Below, piece by piece: positions 6,081 to 6,429 of a stretch of 6,429 bases of DNA. The position numbers and the translations under genes were made by a program. The stretch is from Verrucomicrobiota bacterium (GTDB taxonomy: Bacteria; Verrucomicrobiota; Verrucomicrobiia; Limisphaerales; JAFMIX01): contig JAPLTZ010000106.1 in the NCBI GenBank assembly GCA_026397895.1, positions 1,664 through 8,092 of the forward strand, read 5' to 3'. Each line of letters begins with the position of its first letter. The first letter of the stretch is position 1. The notes under the pieces were generated by a model. The model did no database searches, was not told where the DNA came from, and worked only from the letters and a program-made list of their open reading frames with translations.

Positions 6081-6141
6081 AAAATCTTCTGGTCTCGCCC
6101 CCCAGTCCCGTTATTCTGCATCGAATCTTGGTCCCAAAAAC

Positions 6142-6429
6142 ATGCTTCGCTCCGCCAGTCTCCGCGTCAAATTGGTGGCGATCACGGTCATCTTCCTGAC
6201 CCTCGCCCCCACTTTGGGCATGCTCATGTCCACCGTCGAGTCGCGCGACCTCGTCTGGCTGCTCCTGCTCCTCGGCGCCATCGCGCTCGCGCTCGCGTGG
6301 TTCATCTGGAGCGAACGCTTCTTCCGCCAGACCAACACCCTTTCCCGCACCGCCAGCCAGCTCGCCGCCGGCGACCTCGCCGCGCGCACCGGCCTGACCG
6401 ACCAGAAAAGCGAACTCACTCCCCTCGCC
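6142..6429 (+). CDS. HAMP-domain membrane signalling protein, N-terminal part, truncated by window edge
   Basis: Open from ATG 6142 to the window end (96 codons, no stop). The product begins MLRSASLRVKLVAITVIF and has two hydrophobic helices at about 11-30 and 37-56, joined by only some six polar residues (TVESRD). A HAMP-like linker follows (57-96) with the typical core ASQLAAGDLAARTG (71-84). HAMP domains pass conformational signals from membrane helices to cytoplasmic output domains, such as histidine kinases or diguanylate cyclases. The output domain lies beyond the window, so the class is unknown. Oddities: there is no room for a periplasmic sensor domain, and the proline usual near the start of HAMP is absent (RQTNTL). 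The strand switch and the amphipathic helix pattern argue that it is real; the opposite-strand frame at 6111-6419 shows no family features. Start: the first in-frame ATG after a long stretch lacking start codons; no Shine-Dalgarno is visible. Confidence 0.75.
   Translation, partial: MLRSASLRVKLVAITVIFLTLAPTLGMLMSTVESRDLVWLLLLLGAIALALAWFIWSERFFRQTNTLSRTASQLAAGDLAARTGLTDQKSELTPLA

Noticed and set aside
6111..6419. 102-codon minus-strand frame at the right end
   Set aside because: Its translation is Arg/Ser-rich without motifs, whereas the plus strand encodes two helices and a HAMP-like core.

Overview
The window reads as a chromosomal housekeeping region of a high-GC Gram-negative bacterium. 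The most likely source is Verrucomicrobiota, perhaps the Pedosphaera/Limisphaera side. This rests on inference: the fused SecDF with its particular sequence style, an IspD reading VDKLWLEVAGRPVVAHTW, the absence of Shine-Dalgarno sequences, and scattered palindromic repeats of a kind I associate with that group. No rRNA or other phylogenetic marker is present, so this is a moderate-confidence guess.

Layout. Nearly everything lies on the minus strand as one apparent transcription unit, read from right to left: yajC (5983-5636), a fused secDF (5622-3079), a TerC/Alx-family membrane protein (2978-2070), recJ (2019-253) and the 5' part of ispD (233 to the window edge). A divergent plus-strand gene starts at 6142 and runs off the right edge; it has two membrane helices and the start of a HAMP domain. 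The 158 bp between the divergent starts holds a candidate promoter for the minus-strand operon and a pair of mutually exclusive small hairpins.

How the genes fit together. YajC and SecDF are the accessory module of the Sec translocase. secDF next to recJ is a recurring bacterial arrangement. Here a TerC-family (Mn-exporter type) gene sits between them. This is suggestive because TerC proteins have been tied to metal loading of secreted proteins at the Sec machinery, and RecJ is a Mn-dependent nuclease. IspD (isoprenoid precursor synthesis) follows recJ.

Most unusual content. Three different large imperfect palindromes lie within 1.7 kb: 1386-1462, 2023-2091 and 2995-3071. Each has arms of 30-34 bp around a 9-17 nt loop. 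Each arm is itself a small direct-repeat array, of period 7, 10 and 6 bp respectively. The first lies inside recJ, in frame and free of stop codons in all six frames, and encodes about 25 extra residues just after the DHH motif. The second supplies the last six codons and stop of terC and occupies the recJ leader up to 3 nt from its ATG. The third fills most of the secDF-terC gap. Together they look like a class of small palindromic elements colonising one operon, and they are the best candidate here for something under-described.
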